64,000 nt of DNA from Xanthoparmelia taractica (taxonomy: Eukaryota > Ascomycota > Lecanoromycetes > Lecanorales > Parmeliaceae). The number at the start of each line of letters is the position of its first letter. Position 1 is the first letter of the stretch. Shown here piece after piece: positions 21,829-32,557 of the stretch. The position numbers and the translations under genes are program-made. The notes beneath the pieces were generated by a model that was not told the origin of the DNA, made no database searches, and saw nothing but the letters and a program-made list of their open reading frames with translations. The DNA lies in the NCBI GenBank assembly GCA_033085395.1, contig JANQBS010000087.1, forward strand, positions 89,588 through 153,587, given 5' to 3'.

Positions 21829-23488
21829 CGGCCTCAGAAGCAGATTTCCCGAGAAGACGGTGATTGACCACAGTTTGTAGGCGATCACGGTAACCTTTTT
21901 ATGACCGTGACACCAGGTAAAACAGGTCTATCGGGCAACATCTCGCTTGATGATGCGAGCTATTTAGGAGAAGATCAGCGCATCTCTGATTCTTGATCGT
22001 CTTGCATGATCTGCGAGCGATTGACCCTCGCAGACCTATTGCTACCGGTAGAATTGTCCAGACCATGAGTTTGAGTAGAGAGACGACAGCGATTCGTACG
22101 CTAAGTGTTCTTGGAATACCTCTCGTGTTGCTGTTTTTAGTATATAACGAGTCGTGTGCATTACTGTTACGTTTGGATGATACAGGAAGGCTTTTGATCA
22201 GAGCGTGTCTGGCCCTAACCCTAGATTACCGTTTCTGGGGAGCGCATGGAAATACTTTGTAGAGTAGCTTTGTTGGAATTCAGCCAATAGGAGGCCGTTT
22301 ACGCCGCAAGCTGACTAAGCGCCTTGGCGTTTCTTCATATTCTAGCTAGATAAACCATCACTCTTATTTAATCAAGCAATCAATTCATACTACATATGAG
22401 ACCACTCAATCCTCTATTCCAACAAGCTTTATGGAAGTGGAGAGGTCCATGTCGGACGCAAATTCGAGCGATGGGTGCATGGGCATGATCAGCTTTCGGG
22501 GAGAGATATGTTCGAAATGTTGGCGCCGGTACTTCTAGGTACTTTTAGGAAGATAGCCTTGTAAGGGGGGAACAAGAACCCAAGGAACGTTTTCCTGGGA
22601 GGGGGCATGGGCGTTACATCTTGGGTGCATGCTGGTGCATGATATTCAACTCTTGGAAACCTCGGGACTTCCATTGCGTCCGATGGCAAGCACACTAGGC
22701 TTAATTTGGTTCCACCGCCAAGTCCCATGTAGATCCAAGCGCATCCCCCCCCCTTGTTCGCCAACAGTCTCTGTTTTGGGGCAAGTCCGTATAAATATTC
22801 TTCAGTACTTCTACGTGGTATGTGATAGGTGGGTGGTTGAAGGCATTCACTGCACTTACTTGCCAGTCACACACTAAACGTTTACCACAATTAGATAGAT
22901 TTCTCGGACCACCAGATATCTTTCTCCTACCTCCTGTCCCCTTTACGCCCTACTACTCCTAATCTCAAAAGTCTCCGGCAAACAGTCCTAGAACATGAAC
23001 CCTGGGACTCGAGGTTGAAGAGAAATGATGCAGCAATTCTGAGCAAATATCAGCGGCGAACCAAACGTATGTCAGCATCGCGTGCAGCATCATGGCAATC
23101 ATCGTCGATTAAGTCAAATGACAGTCCTAGCTCCTCTTCGCATGCATGCACGACCGTTTCAAAAAGTCAGTTTCTTTCTCCTCAAAAGCGCATCGCATGA
23201 AAAGCAAGATACGTACCAAGGCCGGCATCCTGTGGCGTTCATATATAGCATGGTTCATTGGACGTGCCAGTACGAAGTAGCTATATGCACGATCTCTTTC
23301 CCTACCTATCAGAGTCTTTTGGCCATCACTCCCATACGGAGTAATTCTAAATTTCGTCTGGTTACGTCTAGTTTCGTCCGTGCTTATTTTTGTCGTCGAT
23401 TACTGAGCGCTCTCAATCTGCACCACCACCGGTGAAGCTCCGTAAAAGTGCTGCCAGTAGCTTCTTCATTTGGCGTCAAGCAGTGGGA
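21829..23488. other. Intergenic, no supported gene
   Basis: Contains scattered short frames without domains, including 21993-22262, 22489-22764 and 23082-23435. A poly-C run and pyrimidine-rich stretches lie near 22745-22760 and 22920-22960. No RNA gene or repeat was recognised. Confidence 0.5.
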
Positions 23489-24319
23489 TCAATATGAATT
23501 TGAACTGGAGACTTGGGCATTGATGCATTGGCTCGGCTTCACAGCTGGTGCGAACCCTGCATTAATAGCCAGCCTATCCTCTTGCGTCGAGAAGAGAGCA
23601 TCCTTTCGACTAGAAACCTCCAAGCACTCCAGTACTATCAGTATACGCTCACGCCCTTCGGCGGACACGCTCTCCTTGATCTGCCATGGTTCTGTAATCC
23701 CCCGCCTCGACTGTCTAACCCAATCCAATGATGCAGCCATGACATTACAACTGACAGCTTCCTGCGTCCCGACCAGGTCATCTAGCCAATTGGATAACAA
23801 CTTTTTCACCGGTCACCGAGCTTTCTGCAGCTGCGAAAGTTTCATGGTCCGAAAGTTTCAGCGACCTTATCCGCCTTATTGGTAAGATCAAAACCTAAAA
23901 GCATTCCATTAGCAGCCTCGTGCGAGCACCTCGTCTGTTGCTGCATGGAGCGAGTGCAACTGCTCAGCAGCCTTACTATAGATTCCAATCTTTACGTTGG
24001 GCCCCCCTACAATGAGACGACCATTTGATTTGATGAGCCAACTAGCTGGCACTTTGATTTTGAGCATAACGCAAAATAACCCCGCAGAGACTTCGATACT
24101 ATGCAAAGATCCTCGAAACTTGCGCCGCTTTGAGTGAGGCCCGTCTCCAGTGGCGGAATAAGCGTGAGTCAGCATATCAAATGATGTCCGCATGGTCTTA
24201 CGCACAGCTATGCTCCTCAAAGTACGTTGAATGCTACCATCTAAGAAGTGTCGCACTGACGACATATAAGTAGTCTCGTGTTCAGCTTTCAGATCGAGGG
24301 ATCTGATCCGTACGCCCAT
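23489..24319 (-). pseudogene. Possible decayed gene of unknown family
   Basis: Two minus-strand blocks in the same frame look coding. 24319-23909 begins MGVRIRSLDLKAEHETTY and contains SFDMLTHAYSATGDGPHSK and SWLIKSNGRLIVGGPN. 23809-23489 contains LLSNWLDDLVGTQEAV, SLDWVRQSRRGITEPWQI and ILIVLECLEVSSRKDALF. Between them (23830-23890) another frame reads RSLKLSDHETFAAAESS, which suggests an intron or frameshift, and a TGA interrupts the frame near 23810. No family is assigned. It may be an intact gene with introns I could not resolve. Confidence 0.35.
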
Positions 24320-24622
24320 ATTACTCCATCCCTTGACTCCTTCAGCAGAAAATTACTATGCCTGGTTGACAGACGACTGGGGCGCTCCAACAACTGCTCG
24401 ATACTTAGTAAAACAGAACCCTGTTCCACTGATGAGCGTCTGAAAGGCAGACATCCGTCACAGCCCTCGCGTTTTGGCTTGATGTTGAGCCAGTGCAACT
24501 CCAGCGATCTCGATTAAAATCCAGCCTTGGGACCAAGTGCCCCATTACAATATCCACGCACTTAGAGAGCGAAAGCTCTCGACTTTTGAGGAGGTTTTAC
24601 CTAGCCTTGGCCGCCGCCCTCA

Positions 24623-25930
24623 ATGTCTTCGTCTCTGACATGTCAGGCAGACGCCTATGATGACGCCGATGAACTACATCCAGAGGAGGACGCGCCTCAT
24701 CCTCCCCAAGATTCCATAGGCTCCCTTCAAGACAATGGACAATGGGCCGTGACTATTCAAAGCTCGGATCAGGATTTTAGAGAAGAGAACCGGACACCTC
24801 TGGGAGTAAGACGGGAACACGTGGTTACAGCCACACTCAACAGCCGCCCAATAGGATGCTTCGGCATGCTCGGTCATGACTCTACCGGCTCTGAGAATAC
24901 GAGCGAATCAGGAGCTGCTGGCAGATATGAATCAAATCAATCAAAAACCGGCTCAAGAGCGAACGTGGAGGCAGTCTTCGCTGTCGAACGTTCGAGTCGG
25001 ACAAATTTGGCACCATCCGAACTCCAACGTAAACTATCAAGAGAAATGGCAATTTCCCAGCCCCTAGGCCCGAAGGGCACAGGCAGGGCGTCTCTCAACC
25101 CCAAGGTTAAGAGGTCAGACCAAGAATCTAGAGCTGATTCTGGGTACGACGTCTGTCGTACTGCTACTGCGTGCGAAGACTTCCAAGAACAAATGTTACA
25201 CATACCCGCGGAAATCTGTCAGACGATCATGGACATGGTTTTCGAAGAGGCCTTTGGACCCCGCAGAGTTCATCCGCACAAAGATCCTCCCATTATGAAC
25301 ATCTTTCTAGCCTTGGATAAAGGGTTCTATCGCAGGTTCTACGAACAGTATTGGACCAAGAACACGTGGGTTGTCAGCAAGGGCCCGCTCAATAAGACGA
25401 TGCGATTCATGACCGAGAAACCCTACAACGAGACCACCACGGAATTCTCCTTACAGGTGCCTAACAAAGCCGCCTTACGGATCCGATCCGCCGAACTCAG
25501 CTTCAGCAACGTCGATACGCCCAGTCTATCGGAATGGCAACAACTCGCGAGTCAGAGCGCAGCCCCCAACATAACGCCTTGCCAAATCAACCCTTTCACG
25601 GCTCAAGCTCCTCACGAAGTCCAAAGCCTGCAAACCGCACAGCGAGACGCAGCCCGCCTAAGACGCTCGCAACGCTATGACGAAATCCAAAACCAGCTCG
25701 TCCACACCTGGCAGGATAAGTTTGACCGCATCGCCATGCTCAACCTCAGGCACCTGACTCTTGACTTCACCGAGGCGTACGATCCTATTGGGTCATACCT
25801 AGGAGTGTATTTAGTGCGACGCTTGATACCGTTTGCGCACGGGATACCGCGCGAGTTCAAGATACTGGCGCCGGACGGTTGGCTCGAGCGGCAGACCCGC
25901 GATGCGTTCTTGGTACTGAACGCGGGCTAG
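24623..25930 (+). CDS. F-box-like protein, 435 aa
   Basis: An uninterrupted frame. The N-terminal 180 residues are acidic, Ser/Thr-rich and probably disordered. An F-box-like helix follows (LHIPAEICQTIMDMVFEEA, about residues 190-210), and then the pattern of fungal F-box-like proteins: RIRSAELSFSNVDTPSLSEW, LVHTWQDKFDRIAMLNLRHL, LTLDFTEAYDPIGSYLG and REFKILAPDGW at the C-terminus. Such proteins may act as substrate adaptors for SCF ubiquitin ligases, but many in filamentous ascomycetes are orphan members of large families. The Pro at the usual LPxE position is kept (IPAEI). The start is the first Met after a stop-rich region. No intron is seen. Confidence 0.65.
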   Translation: MSSSLTCQADAYDDADELHPEEDAPHPPQDSIGSLQDNGQWAVTIQSSDQDFREENRTPLGVRREHVVTATLNSRPIGCFGMLGHDSTGSENTSESGAAGRYESNQSKTGSRANVEAVFAVERSSRTNLAPSELQRKLSREMAISQPLGPKGTGRASLNPKVKRSDQESRADSGYDVCRTATACEDFQEQMLHIPAEICQTIMDMVFEEAFGPRRVHPHKDPPIMNIFLALDKGFYRRFYEQYWTKNTWVVSKGPLNKTMRFMTEKPYNETTTEFSLQVPNKAALRIRSAELSFSNVDTPSLSEWQQLASQSAAPNITPCQINPFTAQAPHEVQSLQTAQRDAARLRRSQRYDEIQNQLVHTWQDKFDRIAMLNLRHLTLDFTEAYDPIGSYLGVYLVRRLIPFAHGIPREFKILAPDGWLERQTRDAFLVLNAG

Positions 25931-27538
25931 CATCAGGTCTCGAGACGAAAATGGCACGGTGGGAGAAAGAAGCGTCCACGCAGACTTATGACATTGGCAT
26001 GTTCTAGACCTGAATTGGAGGCAGTACACATATGCAAGGAACATATTGCACACCACTGATAAGTATAACAAGTAACGGATCTTCAATGACCCTCAGGTAA
26101 ACGACGAGGGGAGGGGCAAAGTGCAACTTGTATGAAAGAAGTCACTATGCACTACGGAAAGCGATAACGAGTATATACACAACGCTTTCCAGAAAGGCAG
26201 AGAGAGTAGGAAGGAGGAGGAGTTTACACCAGACTCGTCCGTACAAAAGGGAGAAAAAAAAACGCTGATCTCTCTTCTTTTTACGCCAAGATCCAGCACG
26301 CCTGCATACATATCCTTAACAGAGAGCCTATTGGCGACTGAACACCAACTAAAGCACAGCTCCGCACATGCTTGTAACGAGAGCAAATTGACGAATAAAC
26401 ACCACCAAAAGTACCGCTCCGCACGTTTCCGTTGCCTAGCCTATATCAACCAATTAACTCCCCCTCTTCACCATCTCCGATCCCTTCACGCCCCTCTTCT
26501 CCACCCCGCCTCCGCCATCCACAAGCTTTCAATAAACTCACGCAGCACAATATGACCCTGCTTCCATTCCCTCGTTCCCCCATCCATTCCTCGTTCCCCC
26601 ATCCATTCCTCGTTCCCCCATCCATTCCTCGTTCCCCCATCCATTCCTCGTTCCCCCATCCACACCCCTCCCACTCTCCCCCAAAAATCGAATACCCCCA
26701 CCCAGCCCATCAACATCCCATCTCCCGTCTTCTCATCCACCTCTCTCCCCACCGCCCCCACCACCCTTCCATCTCACCTCAGACCCCCATTATTCCCCTC
26801 GCCCCACCATTCCCTCTCCCCACCCACCTCACAACTACAGAATCCCCTCATTGATCCATCGACTCTACCTGCTTATCTCGTCTAGCTGTTTGAGGGCCGG
26901 AAAGATGGGAAGACACGTAAAAGAAACGAGAAAACAAAGAAAGAAACGAGAAAAAGAAAAAGAAAAAATAAAGTGGAAGTGAGATAAGTAAGAAATGGAG
27001 CGAAACGAGCACCGTAGACATTCCAAACCCAAACGATACCATTCTCTCTAATTCTTCATACCATATAATCGAAATTGTAACGAGCAAAGCCTGCTCGACT
27101 CTATCGGCACTGACGCTTTAGGTTTGTATATCGCAGACGTCAATTATACTCTGCAGACAGGAAAGAGATCAGTAAAGAGACGGGAGAGAGAGGAGAGGCA
27201 GCGCACATTCCAAAGGCCACAGAAAGGGAAGAAAGTGGTGAGATGGCATGATCTATGCTGCTTTTTTGGATCTGTACATGTACGCAGCATTTCACCTTTG
27301 TCGTTGTATCTACATCAGAGAGAGTCCTCCTGTATCCACCCCAGGCGCCAGAGGACTTCTCCGGGGCATTGCCGCCGCCATTGCTTTTGCTTTTACTTTT
27401 ACTTTTCGCATGATGCAACCGACGCGTAAGCCCTATAATAAAAAAGAGGGGGCGACACATACGATCAGACTGGTTCATATTAGCCACGCTTTAGGAGGGA
27501 ACCACGACGGATATTTGTGAGGGAATAAAGAAGAGGTA
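25931..27538. other. Intergenic with low-complexity tracts
   Basis: A long gene-free gap between the F-box-like gene and the 3' end of the tryptophan synthase gene. It holds C/T-rich sequence (26450-26860), the 19-bp tandem repeat at 26566-26661 and an A/G-rich tract (26930-26975). Open frames here follow the repeat composition and are not believable genes. Confidence 0.65.
26566..26661. repeat. 19-bp tandem repeat, five copies
   Basis: The unit ATTCCTCGTTCCCCCATCC repeats five times with only one extra C in the first copy. Near-perfect identity indicates recent slippage, so this is a likely length-polymorphic minisatellite. Confidence 0.95.
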
Positions 27539-29849
27539 CTAACATCTCAAATCCCAGCCAATGACCGGCCCAATCTTGGGCAATTCATCCGCCACGCTCT
27601 GCACATCCTTATCACCCCTCCCACTCAGACAAACAACAATATCCTTCCCCTTCCCCATTTCCTTGGCCAATCCCACCGCCCCCCAAATCGCATGCGCCGA
27701 TTCGAGCGCCGGGATGATACCCTCGAGTTGCGACAAGAGTTTGAATCCCACAAACGCGTCCGCGTCCGTCGCGGCGATGAATCTCGCCCTGTCGTTGTCT
27801 TTCCAGGAGCTCAGTTCTGGGCCGACGCCCGGGTAGTCGAGGCCGGCGGAGACGGAGTGGGTTTCTGAGATCTGGCCGTGCTTGTTTTGCAGGACGTAGG
27901 TTCGTACGCCGTGCAGGACACCTTTGGTGCCTCCCGTCAGCGTAGCGCTATGCCTATCCGTATCCAGGCCGTCTCCTCCGGCTTCGACGCCGAGAAGCCT
28001 CACGCTTGGGTCCTTTGCGAAAGGGTAGAACATGCCCACTGCATTGCTTCCGCCACCAACGCATGCTACAAGGGCGTCGGGTAGTTTGCCTTTGAGTTTC
28101 TGCATCTGCTCTTTCGTCTCATTACCAATGACTGATTGGAACGTGCGAACGATAGTAGGGAAAGGGTGAGGTCCAATGGCCGAGCCGATGATGTAGTGAG
28201 TTGTTGATAGATCGACGACCCAGGCTCGCATTGCTTCATTGACTGCATCACGGAGCGTCATTGCCCCAGCTTCGACTGCCACGACCCTAGCGCCGAGTAA
28301 CTTGATTCGAAATACATTCAGGGCCTGTCTGCGGACGTCTTCTGCACCCATATAGATGGTGCATTTCATGCCAAATTTGGCACATACAGTAGCCGTCGCA
28401 ACTCCGTGTTGACCAGCTCCCGTCTCTGCGATGATTTGGGTCTTGCCTAGTCTCCTAGCTACCAGAATCTGGCCCAGTGCGTTATTGATCTTGTGACTGC
28501 CAGTGTGGTTCAAATCTTCTCGTTTGAGCCAGATGTTTGCACCACCCGTATGGGCTGTTAATCTCTCAGCGATGTGGAGCTGGCCAGGTCGGCCAATGTA
28601 TGGATAGTATGAACGATATTCTTCCCAAAATTTAGGGTCGTCTCTTGCTTTGTTGAAACCTTCTTCAAGTTCCGCTAGACAGTCCATCAGCGACTCGGGC
28701 ACATACTGGCCGCCAAACTCGCCGAACCGCGATGGAATAGCGGCATTCTCGCCGCCATCTGTGTTTAAAGCCTCGAGCTGGGTTGCTAAGCCCGGTCCAC
28801 TGCCGTTTTGTCCCGGCTTGATGACCTCATCTACATGTACTGGCTCCTCGCTGTCCCCGTGGCCATTTTCCATTTTCTGATTCCCATTAGCAAACGGCTT
28901 TTCCTCCTCCATTGCCTTCTTGACTCCATTCGTAACTGTATGCTTTCCAACTTTTCGACCAGTGATCTCAGAACAGTATTCCTCTACTTTTTGAGCACCC
29001 TGGCCGGCAGGAGCGTTGGCTAATGTCGTGATAATCTGACTCCCGATAACCACACCTTCAGCTACCGACCCCACGTCCAGGAAGTGCTGTCTTGTGCTGA
29101 CACCAAATCCAACCGCAGCTGGTACATTGTTGGAATACCTGTGAACGCGATCAACAAGCTCTTCAATGCCTGCGCTGAGTTTGCCGGTAGCACCAGTCAC
29201 GCCCATTCGTGAGACGACGTATATAAAAGAGTCTGCGATCTTGCATAGAAGCTTCATGCGTTCTTCCGAGGTTGCTGGTGCGATGAGCGGTACGTATGAT
29301 AACCTGAGAGTGACCCATGTCAGTACGGCATTGCCTCGAACAGTGGTAGTCAGAGCTCACCCTCCCTTGGTGCAAAAGTTCCTGAATCTAATGGCCTCCT
29401 CTGGCGGCAAGTCCACTACAATAAAGCCATTAACTCCAGCCTCTTTCGCATCCTTTAGTATCCGCTCCTCTCCATAGCTCAGTAAAGGGTTGTAATAGCC
29501 CATAAACAGAACTGGTGCCCGTAACCCTCTCCTCCTTGCTTTTCGTACCGTCTCCAGCGTTGACTCGACCGTAATGCCATTCTTTAAAGCCTGAGTATTT
29601 GACTTTTGTATTGTAGGACCATCTGCAATGGGATCTGTAAAAGGGAGACCGAGTTCGATGAGGTCTACAAGACGCTTAGCAATTGGCCAATTTCCCTATG
29701 CGTTGACGTCTACCAGCGCCACCTGCCTCCATCGCCAGAAGTATGTCCACCGTTTCATCTGCAGTGGGGTAGCCTGCGGTCACGTACGTGACCAGCGCGG
29801 AGCGCTTCTCCCTCTTGCATTGCGCGAATGTCTCTTTGATGTGCTCCAT
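27539..29849 (-). CDS. TRP5: Tryptophan synthase, fused alpha-beta, 734 aa
   Basis: Exons are 29849-29714, 29664-29361 and 29303-27539, with introns of 49 bp (29665-29713) and 57 bp (29304-29360). The joined frame is 734 residues, the usual length for fungal bifunctional enzymes. The alpha domain (about 1-265) has MEHIKETFAQCKREKRSALV, LIELGLPFTDPIADGP with the catalytic Glu and Asp, and GYYNPLLSYG. A charged linker (about 266-335) joins it to the beta domain from IPSRFGEFGGQYVPE. The pyridoxal lysine is in HTGSHKINN (about residue 418). AETGAGQHG holds the catalytic Glu, and CVGGGSNAVGM binds phosphate. The enzyme converts indole-glycerol phosphate and serine to tryptophan, passing indole between sites. 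All key residues are present. Orthologues are S. cerevisiae TRP5, Neurospora trp-3 and Aspergillus trpB. Confidence 0.97.
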
Positions 29850-30168
29850 AGTACGGGGAACCTAAGATCTAGCAGAAGCAAAAAGATAGGGGACCATTCT
29901 TTGTTTGTGTGGATTCTGACTCAAGTATCAGAATTTTAGCGCGCGACTTGCACTATCGATTTCCTACAAGAGCAATTGCCGCTTTGTTCTATAGCGAGCC
30001 AAATATCATATCGCAGCTGAGCTTGTTGCAATTTTTCACACTCTAGCTTGCAGTGCTCGTTTATGCATGAGTGCGACTCTCTAGAAGCATAATGTTATCG
30101 CTAAACCCACGGAACCGAATGCAATTGCCCCCTATGCCAAACGCCGCGATCGATACAGTATTCTTGAA
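29850..30168. other. Short intergenic, promoter of tryptophan synthase
   Basis: About 320 bp between the 3' end of SDH8 and the start of the tryptophan synthase gene, both on the minus strand. No gene is seen. It must carry the tryptophan synthase promoter and the SDH8 terminator. Confidence 0.6.
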
Positions 30169-30672
30169 TCAAAAATCCGTAACTCTTCCATTATAGCTCC
30201 AATCTACCTCTCCTCCCCACCTCAGTGGCTCATTCTTCGGTCCTCCAGATTCACCGGTCTTTGGGTTCCTCTCTCCCTCGAACTCGGGCAGAACTCCTCT
30301 TCTCACATCCGGGTGCAGCTCTTCCCCATTACCACGTGCTTCTACCTTCGCATTCATATTCTCGAGTTTCTGCTCCGTCGAGAGTTCTGCAACTGGTTGG
30401 GTATGGGGCGACTGATTTATCTGCGGCCTCGATCGTTTGGGAGCATCTGAAGTGGCCGCTGGAGATTGATTGATGATGATTGTTGGCTTTGGCGAACTGA
30501 ATGCTCCGGTCGAAGACTGTTGTAGTTGCTCGTAGAGCTCCTGGTCCTCTTTGGGTAGACGGGGTGGCGCTGGGCTTGAGGTGAATGGAGGGGCAGCGCG
30601 AAGACGGGGGCCTGACGAGAAGAGACGTCGGGTGAGCTGGGATCGAAAAGCAAGTGGACGAGCCGACTGCAT
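30169..30672 (-). CDS. SDH8: Succinate dehydrogenase assembly factor 4 (Sdh8), 167 aa
   Basis: The N-terminus is an Arg/Ser-rich mitochondrial presequence (MQSARPLAFRSQLTRRLFSS). The middle is low-complexity and Pro/Gln-rich. The C-terminus has the SDHAF4 (DUF1674) signature: FEGERNPKTGESGGPKNEP, RWGGEVDWSYNGRVTDF. In yeast and animals this matrix chaperone binds flavinated Sdh1 and helps it join Sdh2 in complex II. The protein ends exactly with GRVTDF, as in relatives, so the stop is right. It is divergent with the ARG8 gene, about 255 bp between start codons. Confidence 0.92.
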   Translation of the reverse strand: MQSARPLAFRSQLTRRLFSSGPRLRAAPPFTSSPAPPRLPKEDQELYEQLQQSSTGAFSSPKPTIIINQSPAATSDAPKRSRPQINQSPHTQPVAELSTEQKLENMNAKVEARGNGEELHPDVRRGVLPEFEGERNPKTGESGGPKNEPLRWGGEVDWSYNGRVTDF

Positions 30673-30927
30673 TGCGGTATGTTATTAGGCGTGACAATAG
30701 ACGATGTACGTAAAGTCGAATAGTAGGCAACTACTTTAGAGTTGTAACGATGAAAGAATGTTTTGAGGGGCGAACTTTCGTATTGCAATGACGCTTGGCG
30801 CGCTAAGACTGATGACTCCGATTGTTACTTTATCGATAACAGCCCGCCTCAGCCCTGTGGTCTTTCAATTTCTATTCTTCCTTCTTCTCGCGCCGTTAAC
30901 TTTTTAATTCATGCACATCACTCTGTC

Positions 30928-32463
30928 ATGGCATTGCGTCTCCCCACTCGAAGACCAGGAGCAGTCTGCAATTGCGTCGCTCGGGTCTTCTCACAGGAAC
31001 CAGTATATCCCTCGAGACGCAATGCCTCCGCCATGGCCGTCCCGACTCAGAGTCAGACGCAAGCGACGAATAACGACTACTCCGTCAGCGTCGTACCTAC
31101 AAACCAATTGGATCTGCAGAAGCTAACAATGATACAGAAAGAAGCCTCCCTCCCGAATTCCGATCCACCTCACGATTCACAAACCGCCGCAATCGTCGGC
31201 GAGCACGCCAAATACATGGTAGCGACCTACGTCCGCCCTCCCCCCATGATGGTCAAAGGCGAAGGCTGCTACCTCTGGGACATTGAGAACCGGAAATATC
31301 TCGACTTCACCGCGGGAATAGCCGTCAATGCGTTAGGCCACTGCGACCCGGAGATGGCGAAACTGATCGGACAGCAAGCACGGACACTCATTCACACTTC
31401 CAACCTCTACCACAACCCCTGGATCGGCGCCCTCTCCCAGCTCATGGTTGAGAAGACACGCGCTTCCGGCGCCATGTCCGAAGCCTCCAAAGTCTTTGTC
31501 TGCAACTCCGGCTCGGAAGCCAACGAAGCCGCCATAAAGTTCGCCAGAAAAGTAGGCAAGGTACGCCAACCATCCGGCTCCCAACACGAAATCGTCAGCT
31601 TCAACAACTCCTTCCACGGCCGAACAATGGGCAGCTTATCCGCGACCCCCAACCCAAAATACCAAAAACCCTTCAGCCCCATGATCCCCGGCTTCATCCA
31701 CGGCACCTACAACGATGAATCCGGCATCAACGACCTCGTGACTCCAAAAACCTGCGGCGTAATCATCGAGCCCATCCAAGGCGAAGGCGGCGTCAACGTA
31801 GCCACGCCCACGTTCCTCCAAGCGCTCCGGGCCCGCTGCACCGAAGTCGGCGCCGTCCTCATCTACGACGAAATCCAATGCGGTCTCTCGCGCACAGGCC
31901 ACCTATGGGCCCACCAGACTCTCCCCGAATCCGCACACCCGGACGTCCTGACCACAGCGAAAGCGCTCGGAAACGGGTTCCCGATAGGCGCGACATTGGT
32001 CACGGAAAAAGTGGCAGAGTGCATCGTAACCGGCGACCACGGCACGACGTTCGGCGGGAACCCGCTCGCGTGCCGATTAGCGCACTACATCTTCTCCCGG
32101 CTATCGGAGCCGGAATTACAGCGCGGCGTGCTGGAAAGGGAAAAGCTGTTCCGCAAGGGATTCGAGCGGTTACAGAAGCGTTTTCCAGAGGTGATTCAAG
32201 AGGTCAGAGGCCGGGGGTTGATACTCGGGTTACAGCTGACGCGGGATCCGACGCCTATTGTGACGGCGGCGAGGGAGAGGGGCTTGCTGATCATCACCTG
32301 TGGAACCAATACGCTTCGATTCGTGCCGCCGCTGATAATCAGCGAGGAGGAGATTGAAGAAGGGTTGGAGAAGCTAGAGGAGGCGATGGAGGTTGCGTTG
32401 AGCTCGGAAGAGCAGGTGGAAGGGACAAAAGGACAGCAGGAAATGGCGCCTGATGAGCGATGA
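30928..32463 (+). CDS. ARG8: Acetylornithine aminotransferase, mitochondrial, 511 aa
   Basis: Class-III pyridoxal-phosphate aminotransferase. From ATG 30928 the N-terminus is a mitochondrial presequence (MALRLPTRRPGAVCN...). The frame is also open upstream to 30763, but that extension lacks targeting character. Family motifs: HTSNLYHNPWIGALSQLM, FVCNSGSEANEAAIKFARK, FNNSFHGRTMGSLSAT, IIEPIQGEGGVNVATP, LIYDEIQCGLSRTGHLWA and TTAKALGNGFPIGA with the cofactor lysine. The enzyme makes N-acetylornithine from the semialdehyde in the arginine pathway in the matrix. Ornithine and GABA transaminases are related, but the motif set and the flanking FGGNPLACRLAHYIF fit Arg8 best. It converges on BTN1 with only about 95 bp between stop codons. 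Confidence 0.93.
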   Translation: MALRLPTRRPGAVCNCVARVFSQEPVYPSRRNASAMAVPTQSQTQATNNDYSVSVVPTNQLDLQKLTMIQKEASLPNSDPPHDSQTAAIVGEHAKYMVATYVRPPPMMVKGEGCYLWDIENRKYLDFTAGIAVNALGHCDPEMAKLIGQQARTLIHTSNLYHNPWIGALSQLMVEKTRASGAMSEASKVFVCNSGSEANEAAIKFARKVGKVRQPSGSQHEIVSFNNSFHGRTMGSLSATPNPKYQKPFSPMIPGFIHGTYNDESGINDLVTPKTCGVIIEPIQGEGGVNVATPTFLQALRARCTEVGAVLIYDEIQCGLSRTGHLWAHQTLPESAHPDVLTTAKALGNGFPIGATLVTEKVAECIVTGDHGTTFGGNPLACRLAHYIFSRLSEPELQRGVLEREKLFRKGFERLQKRFPEVIQEVRGRGLILGLQLTRDPTPIVTAARERGLLIITCGTNTLRFVPPLIISEEEIEEGLEKLEEAMEVALSSEEQVEGTKGQQEMAPDER

Positions 32464-32557
32464 GGACTACGGTATCAATGTTTGAACGAAATAAATAGAC
32501 GACCAGAAGACATATTCGACTGTATATACTCGAATAAAAAAATAAAAGCAATACATG

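Noticed and set aside
26432..26854. Pro/His/Ser-rich frames at the 19-bp repeat
   Set aside because: Product of tandem and C-rich low-complexity DNA.
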